From contig CAJUPM010000003.1 in assembly GCA_910588425.1 (NCBI GenBank), forward strand, positions 1 through 64,000: 64,000 bases of DNA, in the 5' to 3' direction. The DNA is from an uncultured Christensenellaceae bacterium (lineage in GTDB: Bacteria > Bacillota > Clostridia > Christensenellales > Christensenellaceae). This document shows, in pieces, positions 52,973 through 60,866 of this stretch. Numbering within the stretch: the stretch's first letter is position 1; the number at the start of each line of letters is the position of its first letter. The position numbers and the translations under genes are program-made. The notes beneath the pieces were generated by a model. It saw only the letters and a list, made by a program, of their open reading frames with translations, was not told the DNA's origin and searched no databases.

Positions 52973-53317
52973 ATGCCTTTCATTGAAGTAAAAACAGCAA
53001 AGAAGCTTAAGAGCGATGCAAAGCTTGCCATCAAAGAGGGAATCGGCGCGAGCATTTCCCTGTTGCCCGGCAAGGCGGAAGAAAAGCTGATGATGAGCAT
53101 TCAGGATGCACAGCCGCTGTATTTCCGCGGCGAAGAGAGAGATAACTGCGCGTTCGTCGAAGTGCGCATCAAGGATAAAGCGGCGCTGGAGGATAAGGCA
53201 AACCTCACCGTCGCCATCTACGACGTGCTCGAGCAGAAAGCCGGCATCGCCAAAGACGATGTCTATCTCTGCTTCATGGAGTTCGATAACTGGGGCTCCA
53301 GAGGCGTGCTCAAATAA
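52973..53317 (+). CDS. MIF/tautomerase-superfamily protein
   Basis: The 114-residue protein keeps Pro2 (MPFIEVKT), the catalytic residue after Met removal, and the MIF-like blocks MMSIQDAQPLYFRGEER and NWGSRG near the end. It is likely a trimeric enol/keto tautomerase. The co-transcribed Gfo/Idh enzyme suggests a shared carbohydrate or keto-acid pathway, though no substrate is shown. A GGAGGAG site precedes ATG 52973. Confidence 0.8.
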   Translation: MPFIEVKTAKKLKSDAKLAIKEGIGASISLLPGKAEEKLMMSIQDAQPLYFRGEERDNCAFVEVRIKDKAALEDKANLTVAIYDVLEQKAGIAKDDVYLCFMEFDNWGSRGVLK

Positions 53318-53343
53318 CAAGAGCGGGGTTTTCCACAAAAAAC

Positions 53344-53373
53344 AGCTGGCAGTATTTTCTGCCAGCTCTTTTT
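53344..53373 (+). terminator. Terminator abutted by element B
   Basis: The stem AGCTGGCAG / CTGCCAGCT is followed by CTTTTTA and immediately TACCCGAAATACCCGAAT, the start of an element B copy. Confidence 0.88.
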
Positions 53374-53525
53374 ATACCCGAAATACCCGAATGGAAGGAA
53401 TGCAAAACCTGTCAGCACCGCACGCGGCGCTGAAAATCGGCTTGTCCGCAGGCAAATGCTCTCTCGTGCTGTGCCGCCAAGGCCAAGGGCGCTTTTTTAA
53501 CATGGGGTTTCACCCCATACCCCAT
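53374..53525. repeat. Element B followed by element A
   Basis: Element B (53374-53472) ends GGCAAATGCTCTCTCGTGC. Element A follows (about 53480-53522: AAGGCCAAGGGCGC, CATGGGGT-TTC-ACCCCATACCCC). The element A hairpin shows an altered but still paired base (GGGGT / ACCCC). Confidence 0.8.
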
Positions 53526-53727
53526 ATTCGACCAAATGAACGGGCGGGAGTGCTGGGCCCGCGCGTAAGCCTGGCGCTTCCCGCATCCTGGCAGTCGAAG
53601 CCGCCCTCCGCAGGAGCCGGCAAACTACCCCTTTCCCAGTAATGGGGTAGTTTGCCTTTCCCTTTCTGATAAGGAAACCCAACAGCCCGCGCACAGGCTT
53701 GGCGCAATCCGCCATCCATTGAGCCGG

Positions 53728-53765
53728 GTATCGGGGTATGGGGCTTTGCCCCATGTTCATTTTTA
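53728..53765 (+). repeat. Partial element A
   Basis: Core GGGGTATGGGGC-TTT-GCCCCATGTTCA without a clear CCCTTGACCTT tail, upstream of the E2-like gene. The gap 53526-53918 holds no gene. Confidence 0.7.
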
Positions 53766-53918
53766 TTCCCCGGCCATTCTCCCGCGCGCCAGCCAGGCAT
53801 GGAAGGGGCGCGCCCATCTTCTCCCAAAAGGCCGTGCCCTATTTGACAGCGCCGCCCGTTTTGTTTTACAATGTGCATAAGAGTTTTTGCAATTATTTGA
53901 TATTTTATGGAGAAGAGA

Positions 53919-54812
53919 ATGGAAAATCAGCAAACGCTGCCAAAGCGCAAGCGTCGTTTTGGTGATCGAAACGACGGCCGCCGGGTGCGTACCCGCGGGC
54001 CGATGGAGGGCGTCGCGGCCTATATCATGAAAGACCGGGTCGGCTCTTCCAACTATGTCAGGGATACCATCGAGATGGAGCCCATCGAGGAATATATCCG
54101 CCAAAAGCGCAAAGAGGGCAGGGAAATCAGCCTGATGCACCTGATCATCGCGGCATATGTGCGCCTGGTGGCGCAGCGCCCGGCCATCAACCGCTTTATT
54201 TCCGGGCAAAAGACTTTCACCCGGGATGACTATGTGGAAATCGTGCTGACCATCAAGAAAGAGATGCGGCTGGATTCGCCGGATACCGTCGTCAAAATCA
54301 CGGTGGGCAAGGATGCCACGGTTTTCGATATCGAGGAACAGCTCAACCAGGTCATCACAGACTACCGGGATAACCCGGGCGGCGGCTTTGATAAGACGGC
54401 CGGCGCGCTCAAGAAAATCCCTGGCCTGCTGCTCAAATTCGCGGTCTGGCTGCTCAAGTTCATGGATTATTTCGGTTGGCTGCCCCGGGTGCTGACCAAA
54501 ATCAGTCCCTTCCACGGCTCCTTTTTCATCACGAGCATGGGCTCGCTGGGCATCCCGCCCATCTATCACCATCTGTATGATTTTGGCAATGTCCCGGTGT
54601 TTTGCTCCTTTGGCGCCAAATACAAGCGCTGGGAGATGGACCGGGATGGCAATGCAAAAGAGCGCCACTATGTGGATTTCACGTTCGTAACCGACGAGCG
54701 CATCTGCGACGGATTCTATTTCGCCTCCGGCCTGCGGCTGCTCAAAGCGATGCTGCGTCGTCCCGAGGCGCTGGAGCTTCCGCCCAGCGAAATTGTGGAA
54801 GATATTGAATAA
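53919..54812 (+). CDS. E2/CAT-fold acyltransferase-like protein lacking the catalytic His
   Basis: The 297-residue protein has a basic N-terminus (PKRKRRFGDRNDGRRVRTRG) and a 2-oxoacid dehydrogenase E2-type catalytic domain. The C-terminal block VTDERICDGFYFASGL aligns with the E2 motif DHRVxDG, but Glu stands where the catalytic His should be; the Asp-Gly remain. There is no lipoyl domain. It may have lost transferase activity or act differently. The start at 53919 follows GGAGAAG; ATG 53907 has no site. It is 15 bp before the deaminase gene. Confidence 0.75.
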   Translation: MENQQTLPKRKRRFGDRNDGRRVRTRGPMEGVAAYIMKDRVGSSNYVRDTIEMEPIEEYIRQKRKEGREISLMHLIIAAYVRLVAQRPAINRFISGQKTFTRDDYVEIVLTIKKEMRLDSPDTVVKITVGKDATVFDIEEQLNQVITDYRDNPGGGFDKTAGALKKIPGLLLKFAVWLLKFMDYFGWLPRVLTKISPFHGSFFITSMGSLGIPPIYHHLYDFGNVPVFCSFGAKYKRWEMDRDGNAKERHYVDFTFVTDERICDGFYFASGLRLLKAMLRRPEALELPPSEIVEDIE

Positions 54813-54827
54813 AGCGGGGTAGGGGAA

Positions 54828-55319
54828 ATGGAACGCAGAGATAAAGTAAACTACTATCTGGATCTGGCCGAGGTCGTCGCCCAGCGGGGGACCTGTCTGC
54901 GCAGGCTGTATGGCGCAGTCATCGTCAAGAACGACGAGGTCATCTCCACGGGCTATGTCGGCGCGCCGCGCGGGCGCAAAAACTGCTCGGATATCGGCTT
55001 TTGCATCCGGGAGAAACTGCAGATTCCAAGGGGCCAGCGCTATGAGCTCTGCCGGAGCGTCCATGCCGAGGCCAACGCCATCATCAGCGCGCCGCGGCAC
55101 GAGATGATCGGCAGCTCGCTTTACCTGACGGGCATCGAGGTAAGGAGCGGGGAATATGTGCAGAACTCCTCCAGCTGCTCCATGTGCAAGCGCATGGTCA
55201 TCAACGCCGGCATCAAGACGGTCTATATCCGGGATACCAAGGATAGTTACCGCGTGGTCGACGTCGCCAAAGACTGGATCGAAAACGACGAATCCCTGGA
55301 AGGAACCATGGGGTATTAG
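54828..55319 (+). CDS. dCMP deaminase-family protein
   Basis: The 163-residue zinc deaminase has the HAEANA motif (His79, Glu81) and CSMC (Cys117, Cys120), forming the zinc site. The VGAPRGRKNCSDIGFC insert (about 44-59) is typical of dCMP deaminases (ComEB type). The expected Pro before the first Cys is Ser. It would convert dCMP to dUMP. GGGGAAATG gives a moderate ribosome site. Confidence 0.88.
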   Translation: MERRDKVNYYLDLAEVVAQRGTCLRRLYGAVIVKNDEVISTGYVGAPRGRKNCSDIGFCIREKLQIPRGQRYELCRSVHAEANAIISAPRHEMIGSSLYLTGIEVRSGEYVQNSSSCSMCKRMVINAGIKTVYIRDTKDSYRVVDVAKDWIENDESLEGTMGY

Positions 55320-55389
55320 CCCTTTGCCGGCCTGCGGACGTGCCCGCCCGGCAGTGCACTTCCTTATCGGGGCAGAGGAGGGGCGTGCA

Positions 55390-55914
55390 GTGAGAGGAAT
55401 CATTTTATTTCAATCCAAATACGGCGCCACGGCCAAATATGCAGGCTGGCTTTCCGAGGAGACCGGCTTTGCCTGCGTGGAAACCAAAAAAGCCCGGGCA
55501 GAAGACATTGGGCAGGCCGATGCGCTGATTCTCGGCGGCGGCATCTATGCCTCTGGAATCGCCGGATTATCCTTTCTGAAAAAGAATTTACAGCTGCTGA
55601 AGGGCAGGAAAGCGGTCGTGTTTGGCGTGGGAGCCTCGCCGTATGAGCCGGCGGCGTTTGAGCAAATCGTCCAGCACAATATGAAGGGCGAGCTCGCGTG
55701 CATTCCCTGCTGCTATTGCAGAGGGGCGTGGGATCTGGCGCGCATGAGCTTTGTAGATAGAAACCTGTGCAAAATGCTGCGCAAGGTGGTCGGCAAGAAA
55801 GATCCTGCGGATTACGAGGCTTGGGAAAAAGCGCTCATGGCAGCCGGGGATACCCCCTGCGATTGGACGGATAAAAAATATCTCGAACCCATTTTAAATG
55901 AATTGCGCCGATAG
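55390..55914 (+). CDS. Flavodoxin-domain protein
   Basis: The 174-residue protein begins MRGIILFQSKYGATAKYAGWL, the FMN phosphate loop of flavodoxins (S/T-x-x-G-x-T-x-x), followed by ADALILGGGIYAS and a VFGVGASPYEP segment. It resembles the HemG-like flavodoxin group. A CIPCCYCRGAW segment (about 112-122) adds several Cys. The start is GTG 55390 behind GAGGAGGGGC. It ends with a terminator. Confidence 0.82.
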   Translation: MRGIILFQSKYGATAKYAGWLSEETGFACVETKKARAEDIGQADALILGGGIYASGIAGLSFLKKNLQLLKGRKAVVFGVGASPYEPAAFEQIVQHNMKGELACIPCCYCRGAWDLARMSFVDRNLCKMLRKVVGKKDPADYEAWEKALMAAGDTPCDWTDKKYLEPILNELRR

Positions 55915-55932
55915 AGCGGCGCCGCATGAAAT

Positions 55933-55975
55933 AAGCTCCGCGGCCGTTTTGGCCAGCGGAGCTTGCTTATTTTTG
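55933..55975 (+). terminator. Terminator after flavodoxin gene
   Basis: The stem AAGCTCCGC / GCGGAGCTT with an inner GGCC / GGCC pair is followed by GCTTATTTTTGC. Confidence 0.85.
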
Positions 55976-56151
55976 CATTTTTTGGGGTGGCATTTGGGAT
56001 TGCCTGAAACAGCGCCATGCAGAAGGGCCTATTTCTCTATATGGATTTTTAGGGGCTTTTTATACTGGGACGGCATCTCCTTCCACCTTGTTATGCTCTC
56101 GCTGTTTTTGCGCAGAGCATCGTATCAAAATGCCCTTAAGCCCTTGCCTTT

Positions 56152-57969
56152 TTACTTTTTCAAATTAGCCCGCAGGCGCATCTGGTGATCCAAAATGCGT
56201 TTGCGGATGCGGATGCTCTTGGGGGTAACCTCCACCAGCTCGTCGTCCTCGATGAACTCCAGGCTCTCCTCCAGGCTGAAAATGCGGGGCGGCGTCAGGC
56301 GCAGAGCATCGTCGCTGCCGGCTGCCCGGATGTTAGTCATGTGCTTGCGCTTGCAGACGTTGACGACGATGTCGTCGCCCTTGGGCGAACAGCCGACCAC
56401 CATGCCGCCATAGACCGGCGTGCCCGCGCCGATGAACAGCGTGCCCCGATCCTGAGCGTTATACAGCCCGTAAGTAACAGCCTCGCCGCTCTCAAACGCG
56501 ATGAGCGAGCCCAGCGCACGCTTGGAAATCTCGCCTTTATAGGGCTCGTAGCCCTCAAAAATCGTGCTCATGATGCCCTCGCCCTTGGTATCCGTCAGAA
56601 AATCGTTGGAATAGCCAAATAGGCCGCGGGAGGGGATGAGGAACTCCAGCTTCATGCGGGAACCCGCCTGGTGCATATGCTGAAGCTCGCCCTTTCTGGA
56701 GCTGAGTTTTTCAATCACGCTGCCCACCGATGCCTCGGGGACGTCTGCCACCAGCCGCTCAATGGGCTCGCAGCGCACGCCGTCGATCTCCTTATAGAGC
56801 ACCTTTGGCGCACTGACCTGCAGCTCGAAGCCCTCCCGGCGCATGGTCTCGATGAGGATGGAGAGGTGCATCTCGCCCCGGCCGAGAACCCGGAAGGAAT
56901 CCGCCGAATCCGTATCCTCGACGCGCAGGGAAACGTCCTTCTTGAGCTCGCTTTGCAGCCTGTCCCGGATGTGGCGGGAGGTAACCAGCTTGCCCTCGCG
57001 GCCGGCGAAAGGGCTGTTGTTGACCGAGAAGGTCATTTCCACCGTCGGCTCGGAGATTTTCACGAAGGGAATCGCCTCGATGTGATCCGGCGCACAGATG
57101 GTGTTGCCGATGTTGACGTTTTCAATGCCCGAGAAGCAGACGATGTCCCCGGCTTTTGCCTCGGCAACCTGCTGGCGGCCCAGGCCATCGAACTGGTAGA
57201 TGGCCGTCAGCTTGGCCTTGCCGGCGATGGAAGCGTCGTGATGGTCGCAGAGGGCGACTTCCTGCGCCTGGCGGATCGTGCCGTTTTCGATGCGGCCAAT
57301 GGCCAGCCGGCCGACGTAGTCGTTGAAATCGATGGAAGAGACCAGCACCTGAAGCGGCGCCTCCGGGTCGCCTTCGGGCGGGTCGATATGGCTCACGATG
57401 GATTCAAACAGCGGCTTCAAATCCGTGCCCTTTTCCCGGGAATAGAGGCTGGCCGTGCCCTCTCTGGCCGAGCAGAACACAACCGGGCTGTCCAGCTGTT
57501 CGTCGCTGGCGTCCAGCTCCAGCAGAAGCTCCAGAACTTCATCCACCACGTCGTCCGGCCGGGCGTCGGGGCGGTCGATTTTGTTGATGACCACGACGAT
57601 TTTGTGGTTGAGCTCCAGCGCCTTCTGCAAGACGAAGCGCGTCTGGGGCATGGGGCCTTCAAAGGCATCGACCACCAGCAGTACGCCGTTGACCATCTTG
57701 AGCACGCGCTCCACTTCGCCGCCGAAATCCGCGTGCCCGGGGGTATCGACGATGTTGATTTTGGTGCCGTTATACATGGCCGCGGTGTTTTTGGCAAGAA
57801 TCGTGATGCCGCGCTCCCGCTCCAAATCGCCGCTGTCCATGACGCGGTCGTTCACCACCTGGTTTTCCCGGAACACGCCGCCCTGGCGGAGCATTTCATC
57901 GACGAGCGTCGTCTTGCCGTGGTCGACGTGCGCGATAATGGCGATATTGCGTAAATCTTCTCTTCTCAA
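56152..57969 (-). CDS. typA: Ribosome-associated GTPase TypA/BipA
   Basis: The 605-residue translation GTPase has G1 AHVDHGKTTLVDEML, the ERGITI switch (G2), DTPGHADFGGEVER (G3), NKIDRPDA (G4) and the C-terminal TypA-specific domain with SRGLFGYSNDFLTDTKGEG. The start is TTG 57969 behind AGAAGG; ATG 58026 upstream lacks a site and gives a non-family extension. TypA supports ribosome assembly at stress or low temperature. It is monocistronic. Confidence 0.96.
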   Translation of the reverse strand: MRREDLRNIAIIAHVDHGKTTLVDEMLRQGGVFRENQVVNDRVMDSGDLERERGITILAKNTAAMYNGTKINIVDTPGHADFGGEVERVLKMVNGVLLVVDAFEGPMPQTRFVLQKALELNHKIVVVINKIDRPDARPDDVVDEVLELLLELDASDEQLDSPVVFCSAREGTASLYSREKGTDLKPLFESIVSHIDPPEGDPEAPLQVLVSSIDFNDYVGRLAIGRIENGTIRQAQEVALCDHHDASIAGKAKLTAIYQFDGLGRQQVAEAKAGDIVCFSGIENVNIGNTICAPDHIEAIPFVKISEPTVEMTFSVNNSPFAGREGKLVTSRHIRDRLQSELKKDVSLRVEDTDSADSFRVLGRGEMHLSILIETMRREGFELQVSAPKVLYKEIDGVRCEPIERLVADVPEASVGSVIEKLSSRKGELQHMHQAGSRMKLEFLIPSRGLFGYSNDFLTDTKGEGIMSTIFEGYEPYKGEISKRALGSLIAFESGEAVTYGLYNAQDRGTLFIGAGTPVYGGMVVGCSPKGDDIVVNVCKRKHMTNIRAAGSDDALRLTPPRIFSLEESLEFIEDDELVEVTPKSIRIRKRILDHQMRLRANLKK

Positions 57970-58254
57970 ATTCTTCAGCCTTCTTTCAAAACTTATCCCA
58001 CAGGGCGCCTGCCCCGTTAATATCAAAATTACAAATATTTATTTTACACTACTTCGGGCAAATATACAAGAAAAAAGCCTTGGATAAGGCGAAATTTTGA
58101 CAAAAAGCGGGACTGGGCGCCGCCCCTGCCGAAAAAGGGGAGTAGGCAGAGCAGAAGAATTTTGCGCGCAGGGCCCAGCGCAGATGCCGCATTTGCATGG
58201 CGGGAAAAGGGCAGATGATTTTGGCTGTTTTCCTCCGTTTGCCCTGCCAAGTGA

Positions 58255-58305
58255 AGGGGTATGGGGCGCAGCCCCATGATTAAGCGCCGCCCTTGACCTT
58301 CGCCC
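58255..58305 (+). repeat. Element A copy
   Basis: GGGGTATGGGGC-GCA-GCCCCATGATTAAGCGCCGCCCTTGACCTT, facing the 3' end of cdd. The gap 57970-58330 otherwise shows nothing. Confidence 0.85.
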
Positions 58306-58330
58306 CTTGCTCATGCCGCACAGACTACTT

Positions 58331-58723
58331 CTACACGCCGTATGCAAAGGGCAGCAGCTCCCGGGCGGGAAGCTTTTTTTGCTCAGCGCAAAGATCCAGG
58401 ATGACGGCGCAGTCCGGCATATAGTCGCAGAGCATCTGACGGCAGTTTCCGCAGGGCGGGAGAATCTCCTGCCCATGCTCTCCGCGCACGGCTACGATGG
58501 CCTCGAATTCCCGCTCGCCGTTTGTGATGGCGGCGCCGATGGCTACCTGCTCTGCGCACGCTCCATGCAGGGAATAGACGTTAACACCGGTATAAATTTT
58601 GCCGCTTTTGCACCGCACAGCCGCGCCTACGGTATGCAGGTGCGAGCTGGCGTCGTAGTTTTTGCGGATGGCCTCCTGGGCCGCGGCCAGCAGGCGGCGA
58701 TCCGAATCAGTTAAGGGGTGCAT
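58331..58723 (-). CDS. cdd: Cytidine deaminase
   Basis: The 130-residue protein has the cytidine deaminase zinc site: CAEQVAIG (Cys56, Glu58) and PPCGNCRQML (Cys91, Cys94). It deaminates cytidine and deoxycytidine to the uridine forms for salvage. The start at 58723 follows GGGAGG with 7-base spacing; the ATG 7 codons upstream precedes that site. Confidence 0.92.
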   Translation of the reverse strand: MHPLTDSDRRLLAAAQEAIRKNYDASSHLHTVGAAVRCKSGKIYTGVNVYSLHGACAEQVAIGAAITNGEREFEAIVAVRGEHGQEILPPCGNCRQMLCDYMPDCAVILDLCAEQKKLPARELLPFAYGV

Positions 58724-58751
58724 GATAAATCCTCCCAAAATCAAATGAATA

Positions 58752-58780
58752 AAAAAAGAGGCGGGAAATTCCCGCCCCTT
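58752..58780 (-). terminator. Terminator after SIS gene pair
   Basis: Minus-strand stem GGCGGG / CCCGCC with an AATTT loop, followed by TCTTTTTTT. Confidence 0.8.
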
Positions 58781-58789
58781 TTGTGCACC

Positions 58790-59425
58790 TTACTCGAGGT
58801 TGTTGTGGTAGTACATGATGTCTTCGGTTTTGGCGCCGATTTTCTCCATGACGAACTTGCGGATTACCTCGTTGAGAGCGAAAGCGGCTTCGTAGTAGCC
58901 GGTAACTTCCGTATAAGCCATCTCTTCTCTCTGCTCGTCGGAAAGGCCCCAATCCATGCGCTCGCCCAGGCCCTTGTTCTTGGACTTGGAATTATCAACA
59001 GGCGGGCGGAACTCGTTTTTGAGTCTGGGAACCGTAACGTTGATATCAGCGATCTTGCCGATGATGGAAGCATCCGGAGCAGCGCCCGAGATGAGGGCAA
59101 CTTTCAAGCCCTGCTCTTTTGCCTGCTGGGCCAGCACAGCGATGGTCTTGGTGTTGCCCGAGCCGGAGTTGATGATGAGCAGGTCGCCGGGATGCGCGGA
59201 AGGCGTGCCGTTGTCGCCAACGCAGAAGACAGTCTTGCCAATCTGGGACATATCCATGCCCAGGATGCGGATGATGTTGCCCGCACGGCCCCAGCCAGCG
59301 GTGAATACGCGCTTTGCTTCAGCAAGAGCGGTCGCAATTTCCTCGATCTGGGCGGGGTCAACCATATTTAGAATTTCAGAAATATTTTTGCCGGCACAAT
59401 CCAGCATTTTCTTAGCGTCTAACAT
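58790..59425 (-). CDS. SIS-domain sugar isomerase-like protein, copy 2
   Basis: The 211-residue SIS domain contains AGWGRAGNIIRILGMDMSQIG and PGDLLIINSGSGNTKTIAVLAQQAKEQG, the phosphosugar-binding core. The family nearest is 6-phospho-3-hexuloisomerase. It differs in a C-terminal region (NEFRPPVDNSKSKNKGLGERMDWGL). It is 20 bp after its paralogue on the same strand. A role in phosphosugar isomerisation or sensing is inferred. Confidence 0.82.
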   Translation of the reverse strand: MLDAKKMLDCAGKNISEILNMVDPAQIEEIATALAEAKRVFTAGWGRAGNIIRILGMDMSQIGKTVFCVGDNGTPSAHPGDLLIINSGSGNTKTIAVLAQQAKEQGLKVALISGAAPDASIIGKIADINVTVPRLKNEFRPPVDNSKSKNKGLGERMDWGLSDEQREEMAYTEVTGYYEAAFALNEVIRKFVMEKIGAKTEDIMYYHNNLE

Positions 59426-59445
59426 TTTAAATATTCTCCCTTCGC

Positions 59446-60087
59446 TTATTCAAGGCTGTTGTGGTAGTAGTGGACACACTCAACCGTCTCGCCGATCTCT
59501 TCCATCACCTTGTGCTGGATGACTTCGTTGAGAACGAAAGCGATCTGATAGGTAATTTCCATCTGCTCCAGCGTCATCTGCGCTCTCTCCTCGTCCGTCA
59601 GATCCCAAACTTCGCGGGTGCCGGCGGTGGATTTGAATTTCGGATCCTTCTGCGGCCGCTTCTCAGCCATGATTCTGTTCATGGGAGTATCGACTTTGGG
59701 GATAACGATGTTGTAATCCGCGATCTCGCCGATGATGGATTCTGCGCTGGTGGAAATCAGGCCAACCTCTGCGCCGAAATCTTTCGCTTCCTGGGCGATG
59801 ATGGAGATGGTCTTGGTGTTGCCCGAGCCGGACATGACAAGAAGAATATCCCCCTCGTGGATGGAAGGCGTGTTGTTATCGCCGACGCGGTAAACCAGCT
59901 TGCCTACCTGAGACATATCCATGCCCAGAATGCCGGCGACGTTGCCCGCACGGCCCCAGCCGGAAACGAACACGCGGTTTGCTTTCGCGATTCCCTTTGC
60001 CATTGCATCAACTTGCGCCGGATCGATCTTGGAAAGCCCTTCCGCAACATGGTTGCCAGCCTGAATCAGAATTTGTTTGGTATCCAT
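59446..60087 (-). CDS. SIS-domain sugar isomerase-like protein, copy 1
   Basis: The 213-residue paralogue has SGWGRAGNVAGILGMDMSQVG and EGDILLVMSGSGNTKTISIIAQEAKD. It is upstream in the pair and shares length and C-terminal block (MEEIGETVECVHYYHNSLE) with copy 2. The two may form a heteromer. AGGAGAAAG precedes ATG 60087. No hexulose-phosphate synthase is nearby, which weakens a ribulose monophosphate pathway assignment. Confidence 0.82.
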   Translation of the reverse strand: MDTKQILIQAGNHVAEGLSKIDPAQVDAMAKGIAKANRVFVSGWGRAGNVAGILGMDMSQVGKLVYRVGDNNTPSIHEGDILLVMSGSGNTKTISIIAQEAKDFGAEVGLISTSAESIIGEIADYNIVIPKVDTPMNRIMAEKRPQKDPKFKSTAGTREVWDLTDEERAQMTLEQMEITYQIAFVLNEVIQHKVMEEIGETVECVHYYHNSLE

Positions 60088-60695
60088 ATTCTTTCTCCTT
60101 TGATTAGTTTAAGAAACCTTTTGATTCTTTTGTAACCTGGTACATTGCTATTATATCCTGTTTTTTCCTAAAAGACAAGCCCGGCGCATGGATTTTAAAG
60201 CGGCGGAGGAGACGAAAGGCGCAGGAGCGCAGGAATGCGGCGGGAGAGGGGAAAAAGGCTTCCCGGGCGGGGCAGACGGGAAATACACCGCGCCATTCCG
60301 GCGGCATAGAAAATTTGCACTCCCCGAAAACGAACAAAACAGCGGCTTTTCGGCCGGAATCAAGGTGCCCGCGCTCCAGGGGTGCGAAATTGCGGCAATC
60401 ATCCTGCCGCAATAAGGGCAGATGCGAAGCCTGGCAAGATTGTCTCTCGCCCCCCGCCAAAATAGAGCTGGCGGCGGGGCTGGAAGCGTGAAAGGCCGAT
60501 GGCCCCTCGCTTCGCCAGTATGAAAACTTCGCCCCTTCGGGGCATATAAAGCAAGCTGATACTTCGACGGAGCGAAAGTGTCTGCGGCTTCTGGAATGCA
60601 AAAACCACCAGCCCCCGCCTTTGTCCGCATGAAAATTTGCCCGGGCAATGGCGGGCCTCCGCAAAGACGGCCGCTCCCCGCCAAATCCGCCAAGA

Positions 60696-60735
60696 AAAAA
60701 CTCCCAATTTGGGTAGCCCAAATTGGGAGTTTTTG
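60696..60735 (-). terminator. Strong hairpin upstream of the SIS pair
   Basis: A 13-bp perfect stem CTCCCAATTTGGG / CCCAAATTGGGAG, extended by A and T tracts on each side. It can act in both directions and is probably the terminator of the acetyltransferase gene at 60867. Confidence 0.85.
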
Positions 60736-60738
60736 GAG

Positions 60739-60770
60739 TTATCCACAAAATGATGCACAAATGTGGATAA
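60739..60770. promoter_or_regulatory. Inverted pair of consensus DnaA boxes
   Basis: TTATCCACA (60739-60747) and TGTGGATAA (60762-60770) are perfect matches to the DnaA box in opposite orientation, 14 bp apart. No dnaA or dnaN gene is in the window. The rest of the gap 60088-60866 has no credible gene. Confidence 0.65.
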
Positions 60771-60866
60771 CTATTGGCAAATTCTTGTCAGTATCCTGTC
60801 AGTTTTGTGCGTTTTGGGACGCCGTAAGCCGCGGAAGCACCACTCGGGCGGCAGGCGCCTTGCCGG

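Noticed and set aside
53497..53878. Minus-strand frames between the MIF-like and E2-like genes
   Set aside because: They lie across element A and B repeats and have no conserved motif.
60104..60760. 218-codon minus-strand frame in the gap before the SIS genes
   Set aside because: It crosses a perfect terminator hairpin and DnaA boxes, has no ribosome site, and its translation is low-complexity without hydrophobic-core pattern.
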